Shown here one piece after another: positions 1 to 7,661 of a stretch of 64,000 nucleotides of DNA. Location of the stretch: NCBI RefSeq assembly GCF_001594015.1, contig NZ_LTBC01000014.1, forward strand, positions 1-64,000. Reading direction: 5' to 3'. This stretch comes from Moorella mulderi DSM 14980. Lineage in GTDB: Bacteria; Bacillota; DSM-521; Neomoorellales; Neomoorellaceae. The notes beneath the pieces are model-generated. The model saw only the letters and a list, made by a program, of their open reading frames with translations. It was not told the origin of the DNA and made no database searches. Each line of letters begins with the position of its first letter. Position 1 is the first letter of the stretch. A program made the translations under genes and the position numbers.

Positions 1-40
1 CATCGCCATGGACCAGTAATTTCTTTTGCACCTCATTCAT
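1..40 (-). CDS. 5' end of an unidentified gene (partial)
   Basis: Only the first 13 codons are visible before the window edge, starting MNEVQKKLLVHGD on the minus strand from ATG at 40-38. An AGGAGG ribosome site lies 11 nt upstream, which supports a real start. It follows the MmgE/PrpD gene in the same direction, so the two may be co-transcribed. The fragment is too short to identify the product. Confidence 0.55.
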   Translation of the reverse strand, partial: MNEVQKKLLVHGD

Positions 41-50
41 ACGGTTTCTC

Positions 51-101
51 GCCTCCTGGTGGGTTTGTTTGTTTTGGTCTATTTTCTTTTTACCAGGAGG
101 C
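51..101 (-). promoter_or_regulatory. Inverted repeat that sequesters a ribosome-binding site
   Basis: GCCTCCTGGT (51-60) and ACCAGGAGGC (92-101) are perfect 10-bp complements around an A-rich loop of 31 nt in the minus-strand RNA. The AGGAGG of the minus gene starting at 40 lies inside the stem. In that direction no U-run follows the stem, so it looks like a translational switch. On the plus strand the repeat is followed by six Ts and could terminate, but no plus-strand gene precedes it. Confidence 0.5.
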
Positions 102-162
102 TTTTTTATTGGCAACACCTACCTTAATTCATTACAGGAATGCTTGTGTGACAAATATTTTT

Positions 163-1539
163 TTAAAGTGACAAAGAAGATAATAACATTTGCCCGCTTT
201 GCTCTTCCTCCAGTTTTAACACAATTTCCTCTAATAAACTGGTTAAATGACTGTAGGGAGAAACTGCTAACAAACCATTGAATTTATCATGATGTGCAGC
301 TAAATCCAGGGGATTACCGGGGTCCCCCTTGGCAGATTCAATAGCTAAACCTATAGCTTCGCCGCTTTTATTAATAATTTCCACCCGGCAGCTCCACTGT
401 TCCGGGAATTTACGTTCTATTTCCGGATCTACTTCAACATCAACCTTACTGGCCACTGCCAGTAAATCGGGATCACCGATGGTCTGCTCATTGAAATGAT
501 TAACCTGTACTGTTCCTTCACGCAAAGCCAGGGCCACCAGGAAGGGCAGGTTGAACTGGGCCATATTCGGGTTTAACGGCGGTAATGGCAGATCATTTTG
601 CTTTTTGGCCACCAGGTAAGTATAAACTTTTATTTTTTGGGCTTCCTTAACTTGTTCCCAGTTCAGATTATGCTTTTTGCTCAACTCAATGGCGGCGCTA
701 ATAGCCGGATGCACCGTCCGGCAACAAGCGTATGGTTTAAAGCCGACTTTTAGTATTTCCCAGTTCTCTCCCAGGCCATCCGTTAAGAGATCAGGATGGG
801 GATTGCCGGAAAATGCCCGTAGAAAGCCGCCGTCTTCAGCCTCAAAAATTTTAGTGGCTCCTGTAAAACCCGCCCTGGCCATTAAAGCTGCCAGGGTGCC
901 GCTCCAGGCAGCGCGGCCGGCGTGGAATTTTTTAGTCATGGCGCCATCAGCCGTAAAAGCCCATAATCCCCCGGACTGGGTGCCAGCCGTTCCCAGGGCA
1001 TTGGCCAGCCAGTACTTATCCAGTCCCAGTAGTTTACCTGCCGCAGCAGCAGCACCAAAAGTCCCGCAGGTAGCTGTGCCGTGCCACCCCTGCAGCCGGT
1101 GGGCAGCAGCATCTACAGCCATGGCCACCCGTAACATTACTTCATAGCCGGCGACAATGGCAGTAATAATTTCCCGACCGCTTATCTTCTCATGTTCAGC
1201 AATTGCAAGTACAACCGGGATAATAATGGCGCCGCAATGGACCTTGCCTTTTTTATGAAAATCATCAAAATCAAAAGTATGGGCCATACTACTGTTGGCC
1301 ATAATGGCTGCCCCAAGGGAGGCCGGTTGCTCTTCTCCCCAGATGGTGCTATTGCCCTCCCCTGCCAGCAAGCGCATCGCCTTTATCAGTTTAGCAATAT
1401 CGGGATGGCGGCAGGCTCCCAAAGCGCAACCCAAAGTATCAAGCAGGCATAGCTTGGCCTTAAAGCGAACTGCATCTGGGAGGTCATTGTAGGAAAGTTC
1501 TGCTACAAATTCCGACATTGTTAAGGCGATTGTTGGCAT
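163..1539 (-). CDS. MmgE/PrpD family protein
   Basis: This 458-residue protein belongs to the MmgE/PrpD family, which includes 2-methylcitrate dehydratase and cis-aconitate decarboxylase. The all-helical N-terminal domain carries the typical stretch TFDFDDFHKKGKVHCG near residue 90. A YEVMLRVAMA helix and GWHGTATCGTFGAAAAAGK near residues 150-170 also fit the family. FKPYACCRTVHPAI around residue 265 matches the conserved CR-x-H region. The length is normal (about 450). ATG at 1539 has GGGGTG upstream. No other methylcitrate-cycle gene is nearby, so the substrate cannot be stated. The gene downstream on the same strand is only partly visible. Confidence 0.85.
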   Translation of the reverse strand: MPTIALTMSEFVAELSYNDLPDAVRFKAKLCLLDTLGCALGACRHPDIAKLIKAMRLLAGEGNSTIWGEEQPASLGAAIMANSSMAHTFDFDDFHKKGKVHCGAIIIPVVLAIAEHEKISGREIITAIVAGYEVMLRVAMAVDAAAHRLQGWHGTATCGTFGAAAAAGKLLGLDKYWLANALGTAGTQSGGLWAFTADGAMTKKFHAGRAAWSGTLAALMARAGFTGATKIFEAEDGGFLRAFSGNPHPDLLTDGLGENWEILKVGFKPYACCRTVHPAISAAIELSKKHNLNWEQVKEAQKIKVYTYLVAKKQNDLPLPPLNPNMAQFNLPFLVALALREGTVQVNHFNEQTIGDPDLLAVASKVDVEVDPEIERKFPEQWSCRVEIINKSGEAIGLAIESAKGDPGNPLDLAAHHDKFNGLLAVSPYSHLTSLLEEIVLKLEEEQSGQMLLSSLSL

Positions 1540-1662
1540 ATTTTACACCCCATAATTGGTTATAACATTAGGATATTTATTGTTTAATTCTCCATATCAT
1601 TGGAAATTCCTGCTTACAGTTTTAAATATCACAGATGGATCACACATTTTTTGATGAAAAGG

Positions 1663-1691
1663 TTGACAGGAATGGGCACAATATATATAAT
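1663..1691 (+). promoter_or_regulatory. Sigma-A promoter of the rubrerythrin-like gene
   Basis: TTGACA at 1663-1668 and TATAAT at 1686-1691 are separated by exactly 17 nt. Both hexamers are perfect consensus. The start codon lies about 50 nt downstream, after an AGGAGG at 1730-1735. Confidence 0.9.
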
Positions 1692-1744
1692 AAAATCGTA
1701 AATATTAACAGTAACCATTACTATTATTAAGGAGGAAATTGGCA

Positions 1745-2167
1745 ATGGCAGAACTGGTCAATGACGTCAAACTGGGTGTAACCAAGGGCACGGTAGTCGA
1801 GGACGCCGTCGAGGCCAATTTCAAAGGGGAAACCATGGAGGTTGGCCTGTATCTAGCCATGGCCCGCCAGGCCATGCGGGAAGGTTATCCCGAAGTGGCC
1901 CTGGCCCTGGAGAAAATCGCCTGGGAAGAAGCCGAGCACGCCGCCCACTTTGCCGAACTGAATGGCAAAATTAGCGCCAGCACCAAGGAAAACCTGGAAA
2001 AGATGCTGGCCGGTGAGCTGGGGGCCAACAAGGGCAAGCGTGAGGCTGCTATCAAGGCCAAGGAAAACAACATCGACCATGCCCACGACTTCTTTGACGA
2101 GTCCTCCCGGGACGAAGGCCGCCACGCCCTGGCCCTGGAAGGTCTGCTTAACCGCTACTTCAAGTAA
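1745..2167 (+). CDS. Ferritin-like rubrerythrin-family protein without rubredoxin domain
   Basis: This 140-residue protein is a ferritin-like four-helix di-iron protein of the rubrerythrin group. Likely roles are peroxide reduction or oxygen protection in an anaerobe. Iron-ligand motifs are visible: a Glu in the helix holding [24 protein letters not shown] near residue 55, and a C-terminal [12 protein letters not shown] near residue 120. The C-terminal rubredoxin Cys4 domain of classical rubrerythrin is absent. A separate electron donor would therefore be needed. I chose ATG 1745 because the AGGAGG at 1730-1735 is 9 nt away. The in-frame TTG at 1739 is too close to it. The gene is monocistronic, with a consensus promoter and its own terminator. 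Confidence 0.85.
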   Translation: MAELVNDVKLGVTKGTVVEDAVEANFKGETMEVGLYLAMARQAMREGYPEVALALEKIAWEEAEHAAHFAELNGKISASTKENLEKMLAGELGANKGKREAAIKAKENNIDHAHDFFDESSRDEGRHALALEGLLNRYFK

Positions 2168-2202
2168 ATAGGGCTACGTTACTTTAAAAGGCGTACACAC
2201 TT

Positions 2203-2231
2203 AAAGCCGGGGAATGTTCCCCGGCTTTTTA
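2203..2231 (+). terminator. Intrinsic terminator
   Basis: AAAGCCGGGGAA and TTCCCCGGCTTT form a 12-bp perfect stem with a 2-nt centre, followed by Ts. It ends the rubrerythrin-like transcript and may also serve the convergent gerA operon. Confidence 0.85.
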
Positions 2232-2255
2232 ACCTGGATTTGTATTCCGGTGCTT

Positions 2256-3350
2256 TCAGGAAGACCCGGCGGGAGGAAAACGTATGATAGCAATAAGATA
2301 GAGGATTGCTGGTATAATTAGCAAGTAAGCAAAGCCCAGGGGTTGGAGGAAGAAATAAAAGCTTTTCACTTCAAGGTTGTTCCCTGGATGCCGGGCCAGG
2401 AAAAAGACCAGGGGCAACTGGTAAAAGGCCAGCAGGCGGTAATCATTTAAATTGACCAGGCGCCCGGCCAGGTAAGCGCTGGCCCAGAGAAGAGCCGCTA
2501 CCGTAGGAAACGCCAGAATAATCCACAGGGAGATAAAAACCAGGCTGATGCGTTCAATAAAGGTGCCGGCAAACTCGGCCAGCTGGGTAACACTTAACCC
2601 CGGAATTAAAGCATACTTAAGGAGCTCAATTCCCAGGACACCCTGGCAGGTGGTCAGGACAGTGATTACGATGACCATTACCACCAGGTAACCCCGGCTG
2701 GCAGCCTGCCAGGCTTCCCGGGGTTGCTGCAAGAATGGAACCAGGATTAGAAACAGGCTCATTTCTTCGGCATTGCTAATGCGCCAAAAGGCCAGGCGCA
2801 GGACCGGCCAGGGACCTCTGGGTAAGATTGGTAAGAAATTCTCAAAGCGAAAATGGGGCAGGACCAGTAAAAAAAGGATCATAATCAACGGTAAAGTGAC
2901 TATGATGATAATAATGCAGGCGCGCGCCAGGGGTTCCAGGCCCCGGCTGGCCAGGTAGGCCGCCGCAATAAGTAAAGATAAAAGGATAACTTCGGCCGGC
3001 GTGCGCGCCAGCAGGGAATTTTTGATTACATCAGTAGTAACCCGCGTAACGTGGGCCGTCAAAGCAAGCCAGTAAAAAAGTAAACCTAAACTCAGGGGCC
3101 AGGCCACCCAACGGCCGGCAATTTGCCGGCTGAAGCCGAAAAAATCCTGCTGGGGAAACTTCATGGCCAGGCGGGTAAGAATGTAGATTGCTCCCAGGCT
3201 GAAAAAAGTCTCCAGGGGTGAAACCAGCCACATGTCCACCCCTACCTGATCGGCTATATCTCTGGCGCCGGTTAAGGTCCCAACTTCGATCATTGCGGCT
3301 ACAATTAAAAAGAAGGCTTCACTGGTACCAATTCTTTCTTGCGATAGCAT
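2256..3350 (-). CDS. gerAB: Spore germination permease, GerAB type
   Basis: This 364-residue integral membrane protein is the B subunit of a nutrient germinant receptor (APC-type transporter fold, spore inner membrane). About ten hydrophobic segments are visible. The N-terminal stretch RIGTSEAFFLIVAAMIEVG matches the family's first helix. The length is normal for GerAB/YndE. The gene is last in an A-C-B operon, and its ATG follows the gerAC stop directly (TAAATG), which indicates translational coupling. The germinant cannot be deduced from sequence. Confidence 0.9.
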   Translation of the reverse strand: MLSQERIGTSEAFFLIVAAMIEVGTLTGARDIADQVGVDMWLVSPLETFFSLGAIYILTRLAMKFPQQDFFGFSRQIAGRWVAWPLSLGLLFYWLALTAHVTRVTTDVIKNSLLARTPAEVILLSLLIAAAYLASRGLEPLARACIIIIIVTLPLIMILFLLVLPHFRFENFLPILPRGPWPVLRLAFWRISNAEEMSLFLILVPFLQQPREAWQAASRGYLVVMVIVITVLTTCQGVLGIELLKYALIPGLSVTQLAEFAGTFIERISLVFISLWIILAFPTVAALLWASAYLAGRLVNLNDYRLLAFYQLPLVFFLARHPGNNLEVKSFYFFLQPLGFAYLLIIPAILYLIAIIRFPPAGSS

Positions 3351-4532
3351 TTAGCTCACCATACCTGTACGCCTGATGCTTACCTTTACCTGTACCGTAA
3401 CTGGCAGGCTGGAGTATATTTGCCGCCACTGCCCTTTCATTGCTTCCCACTGGCGCGGCCTAACTTTTTCCACCTTGCGACCAAAGCCCAGTACATCAGC
3501 CTGGTACTGTTGCTGTAATTTGCCCAGTACCTGCCTGATACGCTCCTCCATTAATCTGGCCGCCCTGTTTTCCACTTGATGCAGGTCGGCAGCCGCAAAC
3601 AACTTAGGGTTGCCCATTTTTTCGGCTATTTTGCCTTCAACCTTTATTTTTATAGTAAAACTTAATTTATCTTCTTCCATTAGAGGCTTTACTTCCGCCT
3701 GGAGCTTACCAAATTCTACACTTAAAGTTTGCTGTAACTCTGGTACCGGTACTACCAGGATGTCGCAACCTTTAGTTTCCCCGGTGATCCAGAGGGCGGC
3801 CTGGGTTTCTTCGGGAGTGAGCCACCCCGCCAGCCGCCCTTCGCGAATTACACCCGCACCGCTAACTTCTAATTCTTGCCGGGGTACCATCTTAACCCCT
3901 GCCAGTAAAATATCCTGGCCGGCGTCCAGGGCGGCCAGCACTTCAGCTAAAGAATGCTTGACAAAACGGGAAGTCTTAATGACTTGCTGCATCTGTTCAT
4001 GTAAAAACAGGCTGACACTGCGGGCAAATTTGGGCCGGGCTTCCATAATATCCCCGGCAGACCCCTCGGCCAGCAGGACATCAATAGCCAGATAGCTTTC
4101 CCGGTTGCGGGCCCACCAATCTAATACCGACCTTAAATCACCCCGGCGGGCCAGTTCTTCGCCCATGAGAAGTATTTTTTGGTGGCCAAAGAAAAGGGTC
4201 CGCTCCGACCGGGTAGCCGCCTTATTTATGGCCTCGGCAAAGGTAGTTCCCGTTAAAGTTAGACGCCAGGTCGGCATGGTATTCTCGTCTTGCCCTTCGC
4301 CACCGCCACCACCGCCCTCACCCCTGGTAACCATGCGGCGCAGGATCGGCATTTCCAGGGTAATTTTCCATGGTTCTGTCACCACCAAACTACCACCGGC
4401 AGCAGCCAGGTCAACTGCTGCCCCCAGCACCAGGGCCCGGCGTTCCAGGTCTTTGTTATCCCAGCAACCAGCTGTAATTATTGTTAACAATAATAGAAGT
4501 AGGCCGGCCCGGTACAGGCTCCTCCGGTTCAT
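3351..4532 (-). CDS. gerAC: Spore germination lipoprotein, Ger(x)C family
   Basis: This 393-residue protein is the C subunit of the germinant receptor, anchored to the outer face of the spore inner membrane. A signal peptide with a Leu-rich core ends in a lipobox (ITAGC), so Cys23 should be lipidated. The following WDNKDLERRALVLGAAVD is typical of the family. A Gly-rich insertion (GEGGGGGGEG, about residues 75-84) is an odd local feature and probably a loop. The start overlaps the gerAA stop by 4 nt, and gerAB follows with no gap, so the three subunits are made together. Confidence 0.9.
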   Translation of the reverse strand: MNRRSLYRAGLLLLLLTIITAGCWDNKDLERRALVLGAAVDLAAAGGSLVVTEPWKITLEMPILRRMVTRGEGGGGGGEGQDENTMPTWRLTLTGTTFAEAINKAATRSERTLFFGHQKILLMGEELARRGDLRSVLDWWARNRESYLAIDVLLAEGSAGDIMEARPKFARSVSLFLHEQMQQVIKTSRFVKHSLAEVLAALDAGQDILLAGVKMVPRQELEVSGAGVIREGRLAGWLTPEETQAALWITGETKGCDILVVPVPELQQTLSVEFGKLQAEVKPLMEEDKLSFTIKIKVEGKIAEKMGNPKLFAAADLHQVENRAARLMEERIRQVLGKLQQQYQADVLGFGRKVEKVRPRQWEAMKGQWRQIYSSLPVTVQVKVSIRRTGMVS

Positions 4533-6103
4533 TGCTTTTTCTTCCCCCTACCAATGCGCCTGGCTTCCAGGGGTCTGAGATAAGCGGGGCGCAAGCGCTC
4601 CCTGAAAAGGGCGGTCCGGTAAATACTATCTTTAAGATCCGCGGCTGTCCAGGGTGCCCAGGGCTTAAGATAAGGTACACCGAAGCTTTTTAAAGAAACC
4701 ATGTGGGTAAGGATTAACATCAACCCTAAAATAACGCCATAGAGGCCAAAAACAGCCGCCATGATCATTAAAAAGAAACGCAAGATCCGTAAGGAGATAG
4801 CAGCGTCATAACTGGGAACGACAAACCCGGCTATAGCTGTCAGCGCCACAACAATTACCATGGCCGAGCTGACAATACCCGCCTGGACCGCCGCCTGGCC
4901 CAAAATAAGCGCCCCCACCACCCCCAGGGTTTCCCCCAGCGGACCCGGCAAGCGGATACCCGCTTCCCGCAACAGCTCCAGGACGCTTTCCATGATAAAG
5001 GCTTCGATAATAGTTGGAAAAGGTAGGCCTTCGCGACCGGCGCCGATGGAAATGGCCAGGGAGGTAGGGATCATTTCCGGCGTAAAGGAAACCATGGCAA
5101 TGTAGAAGGATGGTAGCAGCAGGGCTAGGAAAGAGCCGGAAAAACGCAAAGTGCGAATCAGGACAGCAATAAACCAGCGGTGGTAATGATCTTCCGGGCT
5201 ATGCATTAAGGAGTTGAAAGTCGCAGGTACAATCAGGGCAAAAGGTGTATTATCGGTTAGAATAACTACCCGCCCTTCCAGAAGGGCGGCGGCAGCTTCA
5301 TCGGGCCTTTCGGTATTTTGGATCTGGGCAAAGGGCGAATACCATTTATCCTCGATAAACTGCTCGATATAGGCGCTTTCAAGGATACCATCGATATCGA
5401 TTACGTTGAGGCGCTGCTCCACTTCAGTGATTAACCCAGGGTTAGCTATACCCTCAATGTACATTAAACCAACTGTCGTCTGGCTGCGCCGGCCCAAAAA
5501 ATAAGTCTTTAATTTAAGCTGAGGGTCCCGCAGGCGGCGCCGTAAGAGGGCCGTATTGGTCCGCAGGCAATCAGAAAAGCCCTCACGAGACCCCCTGATT
5601 AAGGCCTCGGTAGGCGGCTCTTCCACCCCCCGGTGTTCCCACCCACAAACCTCAATAGCCAGGGCCCGGTTGACACCATCAAGTAAAAATAAGGCAAAAC
5701 CGCTCAGGATACAGCGGGCCGCTTCCCGGAAATCAATTATTTCTCGGACATTGGCTACAGTTAAAAGGGAGTCCCTGACCTGGCGGTAAAGTTCATAAGG
5801 TGCCCCCGTCAATACCGACATCGCCTGGGGCCCTTCCAGGAGGATTGACTTCATAATCTGATCATTGACTAGATCATTGTTTACCAGCCCGTCGACATAA
5901 ACAAGAGCCGCCTGATGCCCCATAGCCCCGCCAATTCGCATCCGCCTGAAGACAACATCCTGGCAGGCGGTGAAAATGGCCTGTAACGTTTCTAGATTAA
6001 CCGCCAGGCTATATTGCAACGGCAGTGCTGCCGCTTGCCCTTCATCGACCAGGGGAACGGCCTTATTCCTATGTCCCAGGTAACGCCAGGATTTATTAGC
6101 CAT
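4529..6103 (-). CDS. gerAA: Spore germination protein, GerAA type
   Basis: This 524-residue A subunit of the germinant receptor has a soluble N-terminal part (about residues 1-280) and a C-terminal membrane part (about 290-480). Family landmarks include VLTDNTPFALIVPATF, SPEDHYHRWF and EGLPFPTIIEAFIMES. It heads the minus-strand operon A-C-B. Its likely sigma-G promoter was not recognised with confidence in the 200 nt upstream. The C-terminal tail is rich in Arg and Lys. Confidence 0.92.
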   Translation of the reverse strand: MANKSWRYLGHRNKAVPLVDEGQAAALPLQYSLAVNLETLQAIFTACQDVVFRRMRIGGAMGHQAALVYVDGLVNNDLVNDQIMKSILLEGPQAMSVLTGAPYELYRQVRDSLLTVANVREIIDFREAARCILSGFALFLLDGVNRALAIEVCGWEHRGVEEPPTEALIRGSREGFSDCLRTNTALLRRRLRDPQLKLKTYFLGRRSQTTVGLMYIEGIANPGLITEVEQRLNVIDIDGILESAYIEQFIEDKWYSPFAQIQNTERPDEAAAALLEGRVVILTDNTPFALIVPATFNSLMHSPEDHYHRWFIAVLIRTLRFSGSFLALLLPSFYIAMVSFTPEMIPTSLAISIGAGREGLPFPTIIEAFIMESVLELLREAGIRLPGPLGETLGVVGALILGQAAVQAGIVSSAMVIVVALTAIAGFVVPSYDAAISLRILRFFLMIMAAVFGLYGVILGLMLILTHMVSLKSFGVPYLKPWAPWTAADLKDSIYRTALFRERLRPAYLRPLEARRIGRGKKKQ

Positions 6104-6266
6104 CAGGATTTCTTCTCCTTAAAATGCTATCTTTATCTTGCCTGGAAAAACAGTAAAATATAACCTGGAAAGTCAGCGATACCTGGTTTAGAAAGTTAAG
6201 AAAAGTTATAGCAAACTACAGAGAAGTTATAAGGATATTTTCCAGAGCAAAGGAAAAAAGCTACAA

Positions 6267-6295
6267 TTGACTTCACGTGGTTTTTGGGTTATAAT
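6267..6295 (+). promoter_or_regulatory. Promoter of tRNA-Pro
   Basis: TTGACT (6267-6272) and TATAAT (6290-6295) are 17 nt apart and lie 12 nt before the tRNA. Confidence 0.9.
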
Positions 6296-6307
6296 AAGTT
6301 TTGCTGC

Positions 6308-6386
6308 CGGGATGTAGCTCAGCTTGGCTTAGAGCGCACGGTTCGGGACCGTGAGGTCGCTGGTTCGAATCCAGTCATCCCGACCA
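6308..6386 (+). tRNA. tRNA-Pro(CGG)
   Basis: A complete cloverleaf is visible. The acceptor stem pairs CGGGATG with CATCCCG. The anticodon arm is CACGG-TTCGGGA-CCGTG, giving anticodon CGG (reads CCG, proline). The T-arm is CTGG-TTCGAAT-CCAG. The 3' ACCA is encoded. The gene has its own promoter and terminator, so it is a single-gene unit. Confidence 0.95.
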
Positions 6387-6401
6387 TTGTTTTAGAAAGA
6401 T

Positions 6402-6436
6402 AAAAGGCCTATCTCAGCAAGAGATGGGCCTTTTTA
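6402..6436 (+). terminator. Terminator after tRNA-Pro
   Basis: AAAGGCC-ATCTC pairs with GAGAT-GGCCTTT around a short loop, followed by a T-run at 6431-6435. Confidence 0.85.
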
Positions 6437-6505
6437 ATTTAGGTCATCACCATTTGAGGCGGCCGACATAAGATATATTGAAACCAATCAAGGAGGGGAA
6501 GTTAC

Positions 6506-6589
6506 ATGGGCGGCCTGGGAGCTTTAGACAGACGTTTTGCTTTCATCCTTTTCCTGATCCTCATCCTGCTGTTCTTCGGTGACAATTAA
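6506..6589 (+). CDS. 27-residue hydrophobic peptide, YjcZ-like
   Basis: A small ORF has an excellent AAGGAGGGG ribosome site 9 nt before its ATG and a strong terminator just after its stop. The peptide starts MGGLGALDRRFAF, followed by a single hydrophobic helix of Ile, Leu and Phe, and ends FFGDN. This resembles the tiny YjcZ-type sporulation membrane peptides of Bacilli (glycine-rich head plus one transmembrane helix), but similarity is only by pattern. Its position near the gerA operon fits a sporulation role, which is inference. It could also be a small membrane-complex subunit. Confidence 0.6.
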   Translation: MGGLGALDRRFAFILFLILILLFFGDN

Positions 6590-6612
6590 AAAAAATGGTC
6601 AAGTTTAATCCG

Positions 6613-6638
6613 GGGCCAGGTCAACCTGGCCCTTTTTT
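6613..6638 (+). terminator. Terminator after the small peptide gene
   Basis: GGGCCAGG (6613-6620), loop TCAA, CCTGGCCC (6625-6632), then six Ts. The T-run overlaps the stop codon of the convergent trmL. Confidence 0.9.
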
Positions 6639-7101
6639 ATACCAGTCCGGGGAAAGCAAGCTGGCGCAGGGCTTCGTAAAGGACCAGGGCGACGGTATTG
6701 GCTAGATTTAGCGAACGAAGCCCCGGGCGCATGGGAATGCGCAATACCTTCTCCCCTGCCGGCTCCAGGATGGAGGCAGGCAGGCCACGGGTTTCGGGGC
6801 CAAAGACGAGAAAGTCTCCCGGACGATAATTGACATCCGTATAATGGCGATGGCCCTTAGTCGAAAGGTAGTAACAAGTGGCTTGGGGGTAGGTTTCCAG
6901 GAAAGACTGCCAGCTGTTATGTTCATGGATAGTTACTTCCTCCCAGTAATCCAGGCCGGCGCGCTTCAAGTGCTTTTCATCCAGGCGGAAGCCAAGGGGA
7001 TGGATTAAATGTAAGACCGTCCCCGTAGCCGCGCAGGTACGGGCAATATTGCCGGTATTCTGGGGGATTTCCGGCTGGTAGAGGACAACGTGCAGTGGCA
7101 A
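6637..7101 (-). CDS. trmL: tRNA (cytidine(34)-2'-O)-methyltransferase
   Basis: This 154-residue SPOUT-fold enzyme of the TrmL/YibK group methylates the wobble ribose of tRNA-Leu isoacceptors using S-adenosylmethionine. The knot motifs are visible: VVLYQPEIPQNTGNIARTC at the N-terminus, LVFGPETRGLP in the middle, and RIPMRPGLRSLNLANTVALV near the C-terminus. The length matches the minimal single-domain family. It is not obviously co-transcribed with its neighbours. Confidence 0.92.
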   Translation of the reverse strand: MPLHVVLYQPEIPQNTGNIARTCAATGTVLHLIHPLGFRLDEKHLKRAGLDYWEEVTIHEHNSWQSFLETYPQATCYYLSTKGHRHYTDVNYRPGDFLVFGPETRGLPASILEPAGEKVLRIPMRPGLRSLNLANTVALVLYEALRQLAFPGLV

Positions 7102-7209
7102 GGTAATCTAATCTCCTTTGAAAATGCTCTTTCACTTAAATAAAAGTCAGCCCTCTAATTTTCAGGGTTCACTAGCGGTATCCAGCCCGCGTTGAAGGAT
7201 TATTCCAAA

Positions 7210-7500
7210 CTAAAGTAACTCCGTATGATAATCCACCAGCTCGATCTCACCTTCAGCCTCCAAAAAGCCCATGACCGCGGCCAGGACCTGGTCGGCATGG
7301 CTGCCGGCGGTGCTGACGCAGGCAATGCCCACCTCGGCCTCCTGGTGGCTGTCGTGGCGCCCTACTTCGGCGGCGGCGACGTTAAAGCGGTTGTGCAACC
7401 GCGTCAGGACACTCTTCAGCACCCGCCGCTTATCCTTCAGGCTCCTTGCCCCGGCAATACGCAGGGTCGCTGTACTTACCCCTATTACCATTCCCCTCAT
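7210..7500 (-). CDS. DUF503 (YlxP-like) protein
   Basis: This 96-residue protein of the DUF503 family starts MRGMVIGVSTATLRI and has the diagnostic SLKDKRRVLKSVLTRL segment. YlxP in Bacillus lies in the nusA-infB-rbfA cluster and is linked to ribosome assembly, but here the gene is alone. It is followed on the same strand by trmL, so a small RNA-maturation unit is possible. Biochemical function is unknown. Confidence 0.85.
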   Translation of the reverse strand: MRGMVIGVSTATLRIAGARSLKDKRRVLKSVLTRLHNRFNVAAAEVGRHDSHQEAEVGIACVSTAGSHADQVLAAVMGFLEAEGEIELVDYHTELL

Positions 7501-7661
7501 TCCTTCCCCCTAAATTTTCCCTTTTTACCAGGGTTATTTTTATGTTCCCTCATACCGGCAATGGGTTCACATTTCGGCCCACTTTTGTTATATTTATTAT
7601 ATCTGACCTCCCACTTCCCACTTCTAATTATTTATCTATTTATGGAGAGGAGGAAACTATC

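Noticed and set aside
1739-1744. TTG at 1739 as start of the rubrerythrin-like gene
   Set aside because: Its distance to AGGAGG is only 3 nt. ATG 1745 is at the normal 9 nt.
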